DNA of 64,000 nt from an uncultured Phycisphaerales bacterium. GTDB lineage: Bacteria; Planctomycetota; Phycisphaerae; Sedimentisphaerales; Anaerobacaceae. Made by a program: the position numbers and the translations under genes. Each line of letters opens with the position of its first letter. Position 1 is the first letter of the stretch. A model generated the notes under the pieces. It was not told the origin of the DNA. It did not search any database and worked only from the letters and a program-made list of their open reading frames with translations. Below, piece by piece: positions 19,321 to 27,850 of the stretch. The DNA is taken from NCBI GenBank assembly GCA_903857265.1, contig CAIODZ010000022.1:1-64000 (forward strand). Direction: 5' to 3'.

Positions 19321-20856
19321 ATGGAAGAGAACAGATACAGAATACTACTGGTTGAGGACGACCGGCTTGACCAGATGGCGTTCAAACGAATGGTCAAGGA
19401 GGAAAACCTCCCTTACGATTACATAATCGCCGGCTCGGTCGCCCAGGCAGGAAAAGTCCTCGGCGGGGAAAAATTCGACCTGATTTTCGTGGACTATCTC
19501 CTCGGCGACGGGACCGCTTTCGACCTCCTCGATTCCATCGTCGATACCCCTACTGTCTTTGCCACCGGAACCGGCAGCGAGGAACTGGCGGTTAAAGCGA
19601 TGAAGGCGGGAGCTTCCGACTATCTCATAAAAGACCAGGCCAGGAATTATCTGAAGGTCCTTCCTGAAATCGTAAAAAACGCCATAAGGCATAAAAAGGA
19701 CGAGGACGAGCTTAAACAATACCACGAGAAGCTTGTCGATTTGGTAAAAGAACGCACCGAACAGCTCGCGGAGGAAAAAGAGCTGCTGGCGGTAACCCTT
19801 TCGAGTATGGGCGACGCCGTAATCGCGGTTGATGCCGAGAACAGGATAACGCTTCTTAACAAAGCCGCCGAACAGCTTACCGGCTGGCGATTCGAAGAAG
19901 TAAACCATAAGCCGGTCGATGAGATAATCAGGATTATCAATGAACAAACCAAAAAGCCCGTTGACAGCCCCATAGACCGGGTGCTTGAATCACGAGTAAT
20001 CGAAAGCGGCACAGGCAATGACGCCCTGATTGCCAGAACAGGACGCGAATGTCCCATAGCCGCGACGGCCTCGCCCATCCGAAGAAACGACGGGACAATG
20101 ACCGGCATCGTAATGGTGCTCCGCGACGTCTCGCAGCAGCGCGAAATCGACCGTATGAAGTCGGACTTTATTTCATCCGTTTCCCACGAGTTGCGAACCC
20201 CGCTGACGTCGATAAAGGCATACGCCGAAACAATGCACGATGACCCCAATATGACACAACCAACAAGGCAGGAATTCCTGCAGATCATCAATGAGGAATC
20301 CGACCGGCTCACCGACCTCATCAATGGAATCCTCGACATTTCCAAGATAGAGGCAGGCACAATCGAAATCATCCGTAAACCCATCAACATCGCCTCGGTC
20401 GCAAAACACGCCGCTGAATCGCTCGAATGCATCGCAGGCAAAAAGAAAATCCGGCTGCAAACTGATATTGCGGAGTATCTGCCGGAAATACTCGGCGACG
20501 AAAACAAAATCTACTCGATGATTACCAACCTGATTAATAACGCTATCAAATTCACTCCCGAAAACGGCATTGTCTCGGTATCCGCCCAGCTCGTCAATAA
20601 TGAGCTGGTCATCAAAGTTTCCGATACCGGTATGGGAATACCGAAAGATGACCTGAATAAAATTTTTGGCCGATTCTATCGCGTCCACCGCCCCGGCAAA
20701 CAAATCCAGGGCACTGGTCTGGGCCTGGCAATCGTAAAGGAAATCGTCATCAGGCACGACGGCAGAATCGACGTCGAAAGCGAGCTCGAAAAAGGCAGCA
20801 CCTTCACGGTATATCTGCCTGTCGCCCCACAACCCGCCCACGCCGAAACAAGATAA
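19321..20856 (+). CDS. Receiver-PAS-histidine kinase hybrid
   Basis: This 511-residue soluble protein begins 4 bp after the preceding stop. An N-terminal receiver (about 1-120, ILLVEDDRLDQM, acceptor Asp in LIFVDYLLGDG) is followed by a coiled coil, a PAS domain (about 155-275), HisKA (FISSVSHELRTPLTSIK) and HATPase (NLINNAIKFTPENG, GTGLGLAIVKEI). Its H-box is the classical SHELRTPL type. That differs from the HDLK type of the other three kinases, so it is not a recent local duplicate. The domain order fits a kinase controlled by phosphotransfer from elsewhere, ending the island. Confidence 0.9.
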   Translation: MEENRYRILLVEDDRLDQMAFKRMVKEENLPYDYIIAGSVAQAGKVLGGEKFDLIFVDYLLGDGTAFDLLDSIVDTPTVFATGTGSEELAVKAMKAGASDYLIKDQARNYLKVLPEIVKNAIRHKKDEDELKQYHEKLVDLVKERTEQLAEEKELLAVTLSSMGDAVIAVDAENRITLLNKAAEQLTGWRFEEVNHKPVDEIIRIINEQTKKPVDSPIDRVLESRVIESGTGNDALIARTGRECPIAATASPIRRNDGTMTGIVMVLRDVSQQREIDRMKSDFISSVSHELRTPLTSIKAYAETMHDDPNMTQPTRQEFLQIINEESDRLTDLINGILDISKIEAGTIEIIRKPINIASVAKHAAESLECIAGKKKIRLQTDIAEYLPEILGDENKIYSMITNLINNAIKFTPENGIVSVSAQLVNNELVIKVSDTGMGIPKDDLNKIFGRFYRVHRPGKQIQGTGLGLAIVKEIVIRHDGRIDVESELEKGSTFTVYLPVAPQPAHAETR

Positions 20857-20872
20857 CTCCACTCCGCATCCC

Positions 20873-20906
20873 AAAATCGGCAATCGACAATCGGCAATCG
20901 TCAATT
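20873..20906 (+). repeat. Heptamer tandem array 1
   Basis: Four 7-bp units read AATCGGC, AATCGAC, AATCGGC and AATCGTC, then decay at AATTATT. The array is preceded by TCCGCATCCC, which also precedes arrays 2 and 4. Confidence 0.75.
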
Positions 20907-20991
20907 ATTTAATCCACATCCCCCCGCCTGTCCCCGAGAAGTCGCTACTTTGGTCGTACAACAGGAGACCCATTTAAAAATCCGCATCCCT

Positions 20992-21012
20992 AAATCTGAA
21001 ATCTAAAATTTT
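20992..21012 (+). repeat. Heptamer tandem array 2
   Basis: Units AAATCTG and AAATCTA, then the decaying AAATTTT, follow the lead-in TCCGCATCCC. It has the same 7-bp period as the neighbouring arrays. Confidence 0.6.
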
Positions 21013-21065
21013 ACCCGCCGTAGTGGTAACGAAGGCGGGCTGCAATCTGCAATTTATTATTGCCC

Positions 21066-21110
21066 CTCGTAGCGAAGCGAAGATCCCCGCATGCCGTTGG
21101 CGGGGACCCA
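21066..21110 (+). repeat. Intergenic element copy A
   Basis: It begins CTCGTAGCGAAGCGAAGATC and ends GGCGGGGACCCA. Copy B at 21323-21380 has the same two ends around a longer centre. Confidence 0.55.
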
Positions 21111-21281
21111 CACTCACTTGGCTTTACAACAGGGAAGCTCCTAAGCAATCGCCCAATTGGCATTAAGCAAATTCCCAATAGACGTTCCATGCCCTGATAT
21201 TTTATATTGGCGACTAAAGGGCAACGATGGAATTGCAGATAAGACAGTAATCTTAATAAGCTTTTCATCACCCTCCTCCGA

Positions 21282-21314
21282 AGCCAGACTCTTAAATGAG
21301 ACTCTGGCTTTTTT
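21282..21314 (+). terminator. Hairpin with T run, no assigned gene
   Basis: AGCCAGACTCT pairs with AGACTCTGGCT, with one mismatch and a 6-nt loop, followed by six T. It has terminator form, but no gene precedes it on this strand within 400 bp. It may end an unidentified RNA or be a mobile repeat part. Confidence 0.55.
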
Positions 21315-21322
21315 CTTGTCCT

Positions 21323-21380
21323 CTCGTAGTGCAGCGAAGATCCTCGGGGTTAGCTCCATTGGTTTTCTGCCGGGGACCCA
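21323..21380 (+). repeat. Intergenic element copy B
   Basis: It shares CTCGTAG, GCGAAGATC and the terminal CGGGGACCCA with copy A. The centre between them is longer here. It is followed directly by heptamer array 3. Confidence 0.55.
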
Positions 21381-21383
21381 ATA

Positions 21384-21415
21384 AATCGGCAATCGACAAT
21401 CAGCAATCGGCAATT
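21384..21415 (+). repeat. Heptamer tandem array 3
   Basis: Units AATCGGC, AATCGAC, AATCAGC and AATCGGC, then AATTGC, follow element copy B. The first two units are identical to those of array 1. Confidence 0.75.
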
Positions 21416-21498
21416 GCTTAATCACCCTGCCGAAAAAATAATTGCACGTTAAAATTACGCTGCTTTAAAATCGCAGCAGGTCAATAGAAAGTCTAGAT

Positions 21499-22098
21499 TT
21501 ATCGGGATTCCTTTTTGCGCAGTATAGTGCCCCCGGATTTTCCCTGCAATTCTTTCAGGCATTTTTCGCACAGAAATTGGCCCGAGACGATTTTGATCAA
21601 TGGCGCAACCTCTCGTTCGCAGGCATCGCATTTATTGCGCACGACATCAAAAACTATATGAACAGTCGTTTCATCTGTTTTTTTGTCGGTCTCGACGTGT
21701 GAAACAACGGATAAAAGCCCCTTTCTATTTGGGTCAGGTTTGGGTTCATTCGGATCAAGTGTGGCAACCCAACAACATCGGCAGCTCTGGTCCCATGGAT
21801 CAGATGTGCATGAAAATACTTTTGTGATATTCCTCGCCTCACTGATTGTAAAAATTCTCTCTCCCAATTTTCTGCAGGCTGGGCAAACAAGCTTATCATT
21901 TGCATGACACCATTGAGCGTGTGTTATTCCAGCATGTTCAAACCCATCCAATCTCGCTATCAACTGTTCCTGAATTTCTTTAATCGGCAATAGCCCTCTT
22001 GCTCGCCCGATTATGCTGTTGCACTTAGGACATGTTGCGGAAGATGATTCCGCTGAAACATCGAATTTATGGCGACAGTTATAACAGCGAACTATCAT
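21499..22098 (-). CDS. Unrecognised cysteine-rich (zinc-ribbon) protein
   Basis: I do not recognise this 199-residue protein. Three probable zinc sites are visible. The N-terminal ribbon is CYNC then CPKC (about 5-26). A central CPAC motif is followed by a CRCC pair (about 72-108). A C-terminal CDAC then CEKC knuckle lies at about 156-181. The first ribbon resembles the MJ0042-type zinc ribbon. No signal peptide or membrane helix is present. The downstream (3') flank is the repeat region. The upstream neighbour is another unrecognised gene about 165 bp away on the same strand. Confidence 0.65.
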   Translation of the reverse strand: MIVRCYNCRHKFDVSAESSSATCPKCNSIIGRARGLLPIKEIQEQLIARLDGFEHAGITHAQWCHANDKLVCPACRKLGERIFTISEARNITKVFSCTSDPWDQSCRCCWVATLDPNEPKPDPNRKGLLSVVSHVETDKKTDETTVHIVFDVVRNKCDACEREVAPLIKIVSGQFLCEKCLKELQGKSGGTILRKKESR

Positions 22099-22263
22099 AA
22101 AAAGCTTTCCGTGGCGTTATCATCGGAGATTATTTGTCTAACAGCCTTAATATCAGTCTTTTGTTCGTTATTAGGCCAAAAATGCGCTTTTCGGCCTTTA
22201 CACGCTCAGATTCTGTTAAGATAAAGAGCAGGGAGATAGTCAGCCGTTTCGTGTAGCGACTTC

Positions 22264-23103
22264 TTAGAAGTCTTCTGCTATCTTTGGTATAGATAACCCT
22301 GATGCTCTCCTGCTTTTAATTTCTTCCCTAATCTTGTCTTCCTTCATTGGTATTACAGAAGTTTTCGCTAATGCAACATTAAAAGCTAATAATGCGGCCT
22401 TTCTTCCAGGCTGAAGTCTCAACATAAATTCGGTTAACAAGCGAAGACTTCCTACATATGTATCGAAATAAGGTAACATCTCAATACGTGGAGAATATAT
22501 GAAAACGAAATCTTCTGGTTCTTCCGAGTAATCGATATCTTTAAGACCGATGGCCCGAAAGTATATTTCGGATGCACTCTTAATACCTCTCATCATTATC
22601 ATTGCTGGCCCTTCGATAGTCATCCATACTTTAAATTGCTCAAGAACTTCATGCGGATCACTAGACTTTAAAATTACACCTAAAGAAGAGAAATCTATAT
22701 AGTTGGTAAAAATGTCAGTTATAGCGTTCAGTTTTGGATTTTGTTTAAGAGCTTTTCCTTCCGCATCTTTTAGAACATCTCGAACAAACATCAGGGCATC
22801 GCGGCGGGCCCCTTCTCTTAGCGTCTGAAATTCAGCCAAAAATTGATCCTTCTGATTCTCAAGCTGCTCTGACTGTGATTTCAAAGCAGCAAAGAACCAT
22901 ACAAAAGCCAAAACACTACCAAAGCCTCCAATAACCGATCCAATCGTTGAGGCCTTTGTGTCACTGGCACAAAGAAGAACGCAAACACACACTCCAGCAC
23001 CAACTATCGTTATGCTTATTAATAACCAGTATTTCTTTATTACTGGAAAGGACTTGCCCCATGACTCTTTGACACTAGCAAGTGCGAGTCTCTTCCATTT
23101 CAT
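22264..23103 (-). CDS. Unrecognised membrane protein with coiled coil
   Basis: This 279-residue protein is not one I recognise. Two transmembrane helices (about 27-46 and 53-74) precede a coiled coil (about 75-100, SQSEQLENQKDQFLAEF) and a C-terminal domain of about 180 residues that should be cytoplasmic. The layout resembles phage-resistance or stress-type membrane proteins of unknown function with a helical cytosolic domain, but that is only a shape comparison. Codon use looks more AT-rich than in the neighbouring gyrA region, which may hint at transfer. Confidence 0.6.
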   Translation of the reverse strand: MKWKRLALASVKESWGKSFPVIKKYWLLISITIVGAGVCVCVLLCASDTKASTIGSVIGGFGSVLAFVWFFAALKSQSEQLENQKDQFLAEFQTLREGARRDALMFVRDVLKDAEGKALKQNPKLNAITDIFTNYIDFSSLGVILKSSDPHEVLEQFKVWMTIEGPAMIMMRGIKSASEIYFRAIGLKDIDYSEEPEDFVFIYSPRIEMLPYFDTYVGSLRLLTEFMLRLQPGRKAALLAFNVALAKTSVIPMKEDKIREEIKSRRASGLSIPKIAEDF

Positions 23104-23187
23104 GTTTTTATCCTAATCGAGCAATGATACCGTCTTTATAAAACGCATTACAAAACCACCATCACCGTATTTACGGTTGCTTTCCGG

Positions 23188-23214
23188 GTCAAAGGTGCGT
23201 AACTCCTGCTTTTG
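23188..23214 (+). repeat. 27-bp direct repeat, left copy
   Basis: The sequence from GTCAAAGGTGC to CTGCTTTTG is identical to bases 24634-24660. Similarity resumes after a small hairpin insertion (ACGATTGTCG near 23261). The two copies flank the HAF-repeat gene. Confidence 0.8.
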
Positions 23215-23353
23215 TCAGTCCGGCTACGCTCGGCTAAGCCGTGACAGATATTATCCTCACGATTGTCGTCAAAAGCAATGGGAATAGTAGCAGGCCATCA
23301 TGAAAAAAACACGGATTCACGCAGATTTTAAACTGCAAAACAGGCGACTGTCC

Positions 23354-24562
23354 CTATTTGTTTTCGAGCCAATGCTCTGTTAATTTCCCTAAATCCGGCA
23401 AGTCCACTTTGCCGTTATGGTTGATGTCTGTATTTCCACACCAATTATTGAGGTCATTGCAGTCGGAACGCCCCCACGAGGAACCGAATATCGCAAGGTC
23501 TTTCAAGTCCACATCATTATCATAATTCAGATGCCCGACCGGCGTGAGCAGAATCGCATATCCCTGACCGTCTAATACGCCGGTTCCGACGATCCGGCCA
23601 TTATTGTTAATACTTCTTGTCAGGGTAATAGTCCAATCCAAATCGGTATATAGCAAATTATTGACATCTATAATTTGCCCATCTATCCAGAGGCAGCCTT
23701 TTGCCGAGTCATCCGCCCAGATACTCCGTCCAACAATTATACCGCTATTACTGATACTATATGCTGCCGAATCAACCGCTCCATTAAGTGTTCCCAAGTC
23801 GGTCATTACCCCATTGGAATCATCATATAAAAACGCATGATAGCCGTCCGGGGAACCGGTCGAATAACCCACGACTTGTGACTTATTATTAATCGCATAG
23901 CCATAACTTTGTACTTGACCAGGCAGAACACCGATATCTCTCAGCCCATTAACATCATCATAAATAAAAGCCCGCCTCGCCGGATTCGATGACGTCGAAA
24001 AATCGCCCACCGCTTCATTATTATCATTGATACCCATGGCCCTTCCCCAGCTAATGCCGACAATATCCGTTATATTATTCGGATTTAAGGTAACGGGCTC
24101 CCATACACACCCTAACCTCGTGTTGCCGTTTTCTCTCGCCTGGCCTGCTATATAACCCCTATTGTTGATTCCATATGCTGTGCTAAGCTGGTTGCTTCCT
24201 AACGGGGGCAGATACAATAAGCTCTCACCTTCCAATAAGAAACCCCGAATCGCAAATGCGTATGAGGGGGGCATAAGACATTCCCCAACGATTTGTCCTG
24301 AGTTGTTAATTGACCTTGCTATCATAGAATCAACGTCATTGGGTTTATTAAGAAGTGTGAAATTTCCATCTTTCCAGATGAAAGAATCATAGTTGTTGCT
24401 TGTGCCTATACTACCAACAATCTGGCCATTATCATTTATACAAAAAGGATATGCCAATCCTGTGGGTTCTATAATCGTTATTTGGTATTCCAGAGCTTTG
24501 GCAGAACCGGTAATAGTTAAAACGCCTGCAACTGTTAATAACATGATCGCGTTATATCTCAT
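23354..24562 (-). CDS. Secreted HAF-repeat protein with dockerin-like C terminus
   Basis: This 402-residue exported protein has a signal peptide (about 1-23, ending TGSAKALEY). It then has seven or eight repeats of the HAF type, each built around a core like INNxGxIVG (for example SINNSGQIVG, GINNRGYIAG and AINNKSQVVG). These are expected to form a beta-propeller-like or solenoid surface domain. The last about 60 residues carry two calcium-loop segments, LNYDNDVDLKDLAIFGSSW and DINHNGKVDLPDLGKL, which form a type I dockerin-like tail. No enzyme motif is visible. The gene is bracketed by 27-bp direct repeats. Confidence 0.8.
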   Translation of the reverse strand: MRYNAIMLLTVAGVLTITGSAKALEYQITIIEPTGLAYPFCINDNGQIVGSIGTSNNYDSFIWKDGNFTLLNKPNDVDSMIARSINNSGQIVGECLMPPSYAFAIRGFLLEGESLLYLPPLGSNQLSTAYGINNRGYIAGQARENGNTRLGCVWEPVTLNPNNITDIVGISWGRAMGINDNNEAVGDFSTSSNPARRAFIYDDVNGLRDIGVLPGQVQSYGYAINNKSQVVGYSTGSPDGYHAFLYDDSNGVMTDLGTLNGAVDSAAYSISNSGIIVGRSIWADDSAKGCLWIDGQIIDVNNLLYTDLDWTITLTRSINNNGRIVGTGVLDGQGYAILLTPVGHLNYDNDVDLKDLAIFGSSWGRSDCNDLNNWCGNTDINHNGKVDLPDLGKLTEHWLENK

Positions 24563-24633
24563 ATTCGTCCCTTTTGTGTTACAGTAAGTTTTAACAAAAA
24601 CCTATTGTTCACTATCCTGTTTTTGACTTTTGT

Positions 24634-24660
24634 GTCAAAGGTGCGTAACTCCTGCTTTTG
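24634..24660 (+). repeat. 27-bp direct repeat, right copy
   Basis: Identical to 23188-23214 and in the same orientation. After a short divergent stretch both copies share ACGATTGTCG. Confidence 0.8.
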
Positions 24661-24927
24661 CAAGTATTATACTAACGATTGTCGCGAAAGACAAGGACAA
24701 TTGCGGCGGGTTTTCCGCTTTTCAAAAACCGTATCTCAAAAACTTCGCCCTAAACACGGAGCGAAGCGACGAGCCCGCTTCGGAAACCTCGACCGTTGGA
24801 GCACTATATAAGTACATACGCATATACTTATATACTATCGTGCCACCACCAAAACCGTGTACAACGACATACTACGTTTTTTAGCGTAAAAATGCGACTC
24901 CCCCGCCTCCGGCGGTATCCGCATCCC

Positions 24928-24960
24928 AAATCATAAATCAGCAATCATAAATCATAAATG
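24928..24960 (+). repeat. Heptamer tandem array 4
   Basis: Units AAATCAT, AAATCAG, CAATCAT and AAATCAT, then AAATGG, follow the shared lead-in TCCGCATCCC. It is 4 kb away from arrays 1-3. Confidence 0.7.
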
Positions 24961-24972
24961 GCTTTTGCCCCC

Positions 24973-25008
24973 TTGACTTTCCCCCCTTCAGGCGATAACC
25001 TTATCGCC
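24973..25008 (+). promoter_or_regulatory. Candidate gyrA promoter overlapping a palindrome
   Basis: TTGACT (24973-24978), a 17-bp spacer and TAACCT (24996-25001) form a plausible promoter. The -10 lies inside a perfect 8-2-8 inverted repeat, GGCGATAA-CC-TTATCGCC (24991-25008). The palindrome could be an operator or could form at high supercoiling. The gyrA ATG is 106 bp downstream of it. Confidence 0.45.
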
Positions 25009-25114
25009 ATAATATTGGGCAGCCCCCTGGCGCAAGGGATTGCATATTTATCCAGCGTAGCGTAAGCGAAGTTGGAAGCAAACCACTATAAGTAACAAAG
25101 GATGGTTTGAACCT

Positions 25115-27817
25115 ATGAAGAAAGACAATGAGCCGCAGGAGCGGTTCGAGAATATACCAATACTCGACGAGCTGAAGAACTCATACCTCAATTACGCGAT
25201 GAGCGTCATCGTATCGCGTGCATTGCCTGACGTCCGCGACGGCTTAAAACCCTCCCAAAGACGCATTCTGGTCGCGATGAACGACCTCAGCCTCGGTCCG
25301 CGAAGCAAACACCGCAAATGCGCAAAAATCGTCGGCGACACAGGCGGTAATTACCACCCGCACGGCGACCAGGCGACCTACGGAACACTCGTCCGCATGG
25401 GCCAGGACTGGAATATGCGTTACACGCTGGTTGACCCGCAGGGAAACTTCGGCTCAATCGACGCAGACCCCCCCGCCGCTATGCGTTACACGGAGGCAAG
25501 AATGACCTCCGCCGCGACGGACATGCTCGAAGACCTCGAATACGAAACTGTCGATTTTGTGCCCAACTACGATGAGACAAGAACCGAGCCGACGGTGTTG
25601 CCCTCGAAACTTCCGAACCTGTTAGTCAACGGCTCAACCGGCATCGCAGTCGGTATGGCAACCAACCTCCCGCCTCATAATATCGCCGAGGTTTGCGACG
25701 CCCTGCTGCTCGTCGTCGATGACCCCAAATGCGGCTTCAAAGACATAATGGCAAAACTCCCCGGCCCTGATTTTCCGACAGGCGGAATCATCTGCGGCAG
25801 GCAGGGAATTGTCGAGGCCTACACAAAAGGCAAAGGACACTTAGTCGTAAGAGCCAAGGCCGAGGTCGAACAGTCAAAAAAGGGAAGAGAATGTATCATC
25901 ATAACTGAAATTCCCTATATGGTGGTCAAGACGAGCATCGTTTCGAAGATAGCCGACTGCGTCCGCGACGGGCAAATCGCCGAGATTTCCGATGTCAGGG
26001 ATGAATCCGACCGCCACGGTATGAGAATCGTGGTCGAAATCAAAAAAGATTGCGATGCGCAGGTCGCGCTGAACAAACTTTTCGAGTTCACCCAGTTGCA
26101 AACCACCTTCGCAATCGCCAACGTCGCGCTGGTCAACAACAGGCCCGAAACGCTCAATATCCGCCAGATGCTCGACCTGTTTATCGACCATCGCAAGGTG
26201 GTCATACGCAGGCGCAGTATGTTCCTGCTCAAACGCTGCCAAAACAGGGCGCATATTCTCGAAGGCCTTATCCTCGCGGTCAGCGATATAGATGAAATAA
26301 TCGAACTTATCAAAAAATCACCCGACGCCCCAACGGCTAAGCTGAACTTGATGAAAAAGCCGTTGAAACTGGCGGAAACGGAAACCCTGCGAAAACTCCT
26401 CCCAAAAGAATTTCTAAAAGAAAAAACAAAGGAAAAGCAATTCCTCACCAGCCCGCAGGCGGACGCCATCCTGACGATGCAATTACAACGCCTGACAGGT
26501 CTCGAAATTGAAAAGCTCGCAAAAGAATACACCGGCCTCGTTGAGGAGATTGAAGGTTACGAGGCAATTTTAGCCAAGGATTCAGTGCTGATGGACATCA
26601 TCCGCGAAGATATTCTCGAAATGAAGACCAAATACGGCGATGCCAGACGCACAAAAATCACCGCAAAACAAGCCGAGACCTTCGACCTTGAAGACCTCAT
26701 AGCTGACGAAGAGGTCATCGTTACCGTAAGCCACTCCGGCTACGTCAAGCGAATGCCTATCGACACCTACCGCAAGCAGGGTCGTGGCGGCCAGGGCGTC
26801 ATCGGTTCCGATACAAAGGAAGGCGATTTCATCGAACACATGTTCACCGCCTCCACGCACGATTACCTGCTGATTTTCACCAACCGCGGCAAATGTTATT
26901 GGCTAAAGGTCTATGATATTCCCAGCTTGACGCGACAGAGCAGAGGCAGGAGTATCGCCAATCTGCTCAACCTCGGCGACCAGTCAATCGCCTCGGTAAT
27001 CAACGTTGCCCGGCTTGTCGAAAACGAGGAATTGCCCGAAGACAAGCAGCCGCAGCTCGTGATGGCTACGCAGAACGGCCTCATCAAGAAAACGAAACTC
27101 TCCGCATACAGCCACCCGCGCTCCGTAGGCGTTACAGCAATCAAGCTCGACCCCAATGATACCCTTATTGAGGTCGCCCAAACTACCGGCAAAGACCACA
27201 TAATCCTCGGAACGCGCGACGGTATGGCCATAAGATTCGATGAACAGCAGGCACGCTCAATGGGCAGGGTATCAAGGGGCGTCCACGGAATCAGGTTACG
27301 CTCCGGCGACGCGGTCGTCGATATGGTAATCGCCGAGGAAAAGGCGTCGCTATTGACCGTCTGCGAAAAGGGTTACGGCAAACGCACCTCGCTCGATAAC
27401 TACAGGTCCCAGAACCGCGGCGGCGTAGGACTGATAAATATCAAGACCACAGACCGCAACGGCAAAGTCGTCGCCCTAAAGGCAGTCCAGTTCGAAGACG
27501 AATTGATGCTGATTACCGCAAACGGAATCATCATCAGAACGGGCCTCGACCAGATTCGCCCGATAGGCAGAAACACACAGGGCGTCCGGCTTATAAAGCT
27601 CAAAGAAGGCGACAAGCTCGTCGCCGCGGCAAAAATAGGCCCCGAAGTAGCAAAGGAACAGTCCGACGACGCAGCGATACAAAAGGCTGAACTTCCCCCG
27701 CCTGAAGAAACCGAACCGGGTCCGGAAGAGGAAGAAGAAATCGAAGCTGATGATAAGCCTCAAAAGGACGAACCCAAGGACAAGGGCAAAAAGCCGGACA
27801 AAAAACCCCGCAAGTAA
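25115..27817 (+). CDS. gyrA: DNA gyrase subunit A
   Basis: GyrA is the DNA-cleaving subunit of gyrase. It is 900 aa. The breakage-reunion domain holds the catalytic Tyr in [10 protein letters not shown] (residue 125). The six-bladed C-terminal domain begins near residue 545 and has the GyrA box QGRGGQG, which separates it from ParC. The quinolone-determining region reads [15 protein letters not shown]. Gln86 stands where E. coli has Ser83, and Gly90 stands where it has Asp87. The last about 45 residues are an acidic then lysine-rich tail ([12 protein letters not shown], then KKPDKKPRK). gyrB is not in the window. holA follows 33 bp later, probably cotranscribed. Confidence 0.96.
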   Translation: MKKDNEPQERFENIPILDELKNSYLNYAMSVIVSRALPDVRDGLKPSQRRILVAMNDLSLGPRSKHRKCAKIVGDTGGNYHPHGDQATYGTLVRMGQDWNMRYTLVDPQGNFGSIDADPPAAMRYTEARMTSAATDMLEDLEYETVDFVPNYDETRTEPTVLPSKLPNLLVNGSTGIAVGMATNLPPHNIAEVCDALLLVVDDPKCGFKDIMAKLPGPDFPTGGIICGRQGIVEAYTKGKGHLVVRAKAEVEQSKKGRECIIITEIPYMVVKTSIVSKIADCVRDGQIAEISDVRDESDRHGMRIVVEIKKDCDAQVALNKLFEFTQLQTTFAIANVALVNNRPETLNIRQMLDLFIDHRKVVIRRRSMFLLKRCQNRAHILEGLILAVSDIDEIIELIKKSPDAPTAKLNLMKKPLKLAETETLRKLLPKEFLKEKTKEKQFLTSPQADAILTMQLQRLTGLEIEKLAKEYTGLVEEIEGYEAILAKDSVLMDIIREDILEMKTKYGDARRTKITAKQAETFDLEDLIADEEVIVTVSHSGYVKRMPIDTYRKQGRGGQGVIGSDTKEGDFIEHMFTASTHDYLLIFTNRGKCYWLKVYDIPSLTRQSRGRSIANLLNLGDQSIASVINVARLVENEELPEDKQPQLVMATQNGLIKKTKLSAYSHPRSVGVTAIKLDPNDTLIEVAQTTGKDHIILGTRDGMAIRFDEQQARSMGRVSRGVHGIRLRSGDAVVDMVIAEEKASLLTVCEKGYGKRTSLDNYRSQNRGGVGLINIKTTDRNGKVVALKAVQFEDELMLITANGIIIRTGLDQIRPIGRNTQGVRLIKLKEGDKLVAAAKIGPEVAKEQSDDAAIQKAELPPPEETEPGPEEEEEIEADDKPQKDEPKDKGKKPDKKPRK

Positions 27818-27850
27818 AATCGGCTTATAAAAACACAGGCGGTTACTGCT

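Larger units (their letters stand above)
20857..21498. other. Repeat-rich intergenic region
   Basis: About 640 bp without a supported gene. It holds three heptamer tandem arrays (20873, 20992 and 21384), a pair of similar longer elements (21066-21110 and 21323-21380) and one hairpin with a T run (21282-21314). Short frames here have no family-like features. Confidence 0.7.
24563..25114. other. Intergenic region upstream of gyrA
   Basis: About 550 bp with no supported gene. It contains the right copy of the 27-bp direct repeat, heptamer array 4 and the palindromic gyrA promoter candidate. Confidence 0.65.

Noticed and set aside
20873-21415. CRISPR array
   Set aside because: The repeats are 7 bp, directly abutting, without spacers of constant length and without cas genes nearby.
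23188-24660. Insertion sequence around the HAF gene
   Set aside because: No transposase and no terminal inverted repeats are present; only direct repeats were found, so it is kept as a recombination finding.
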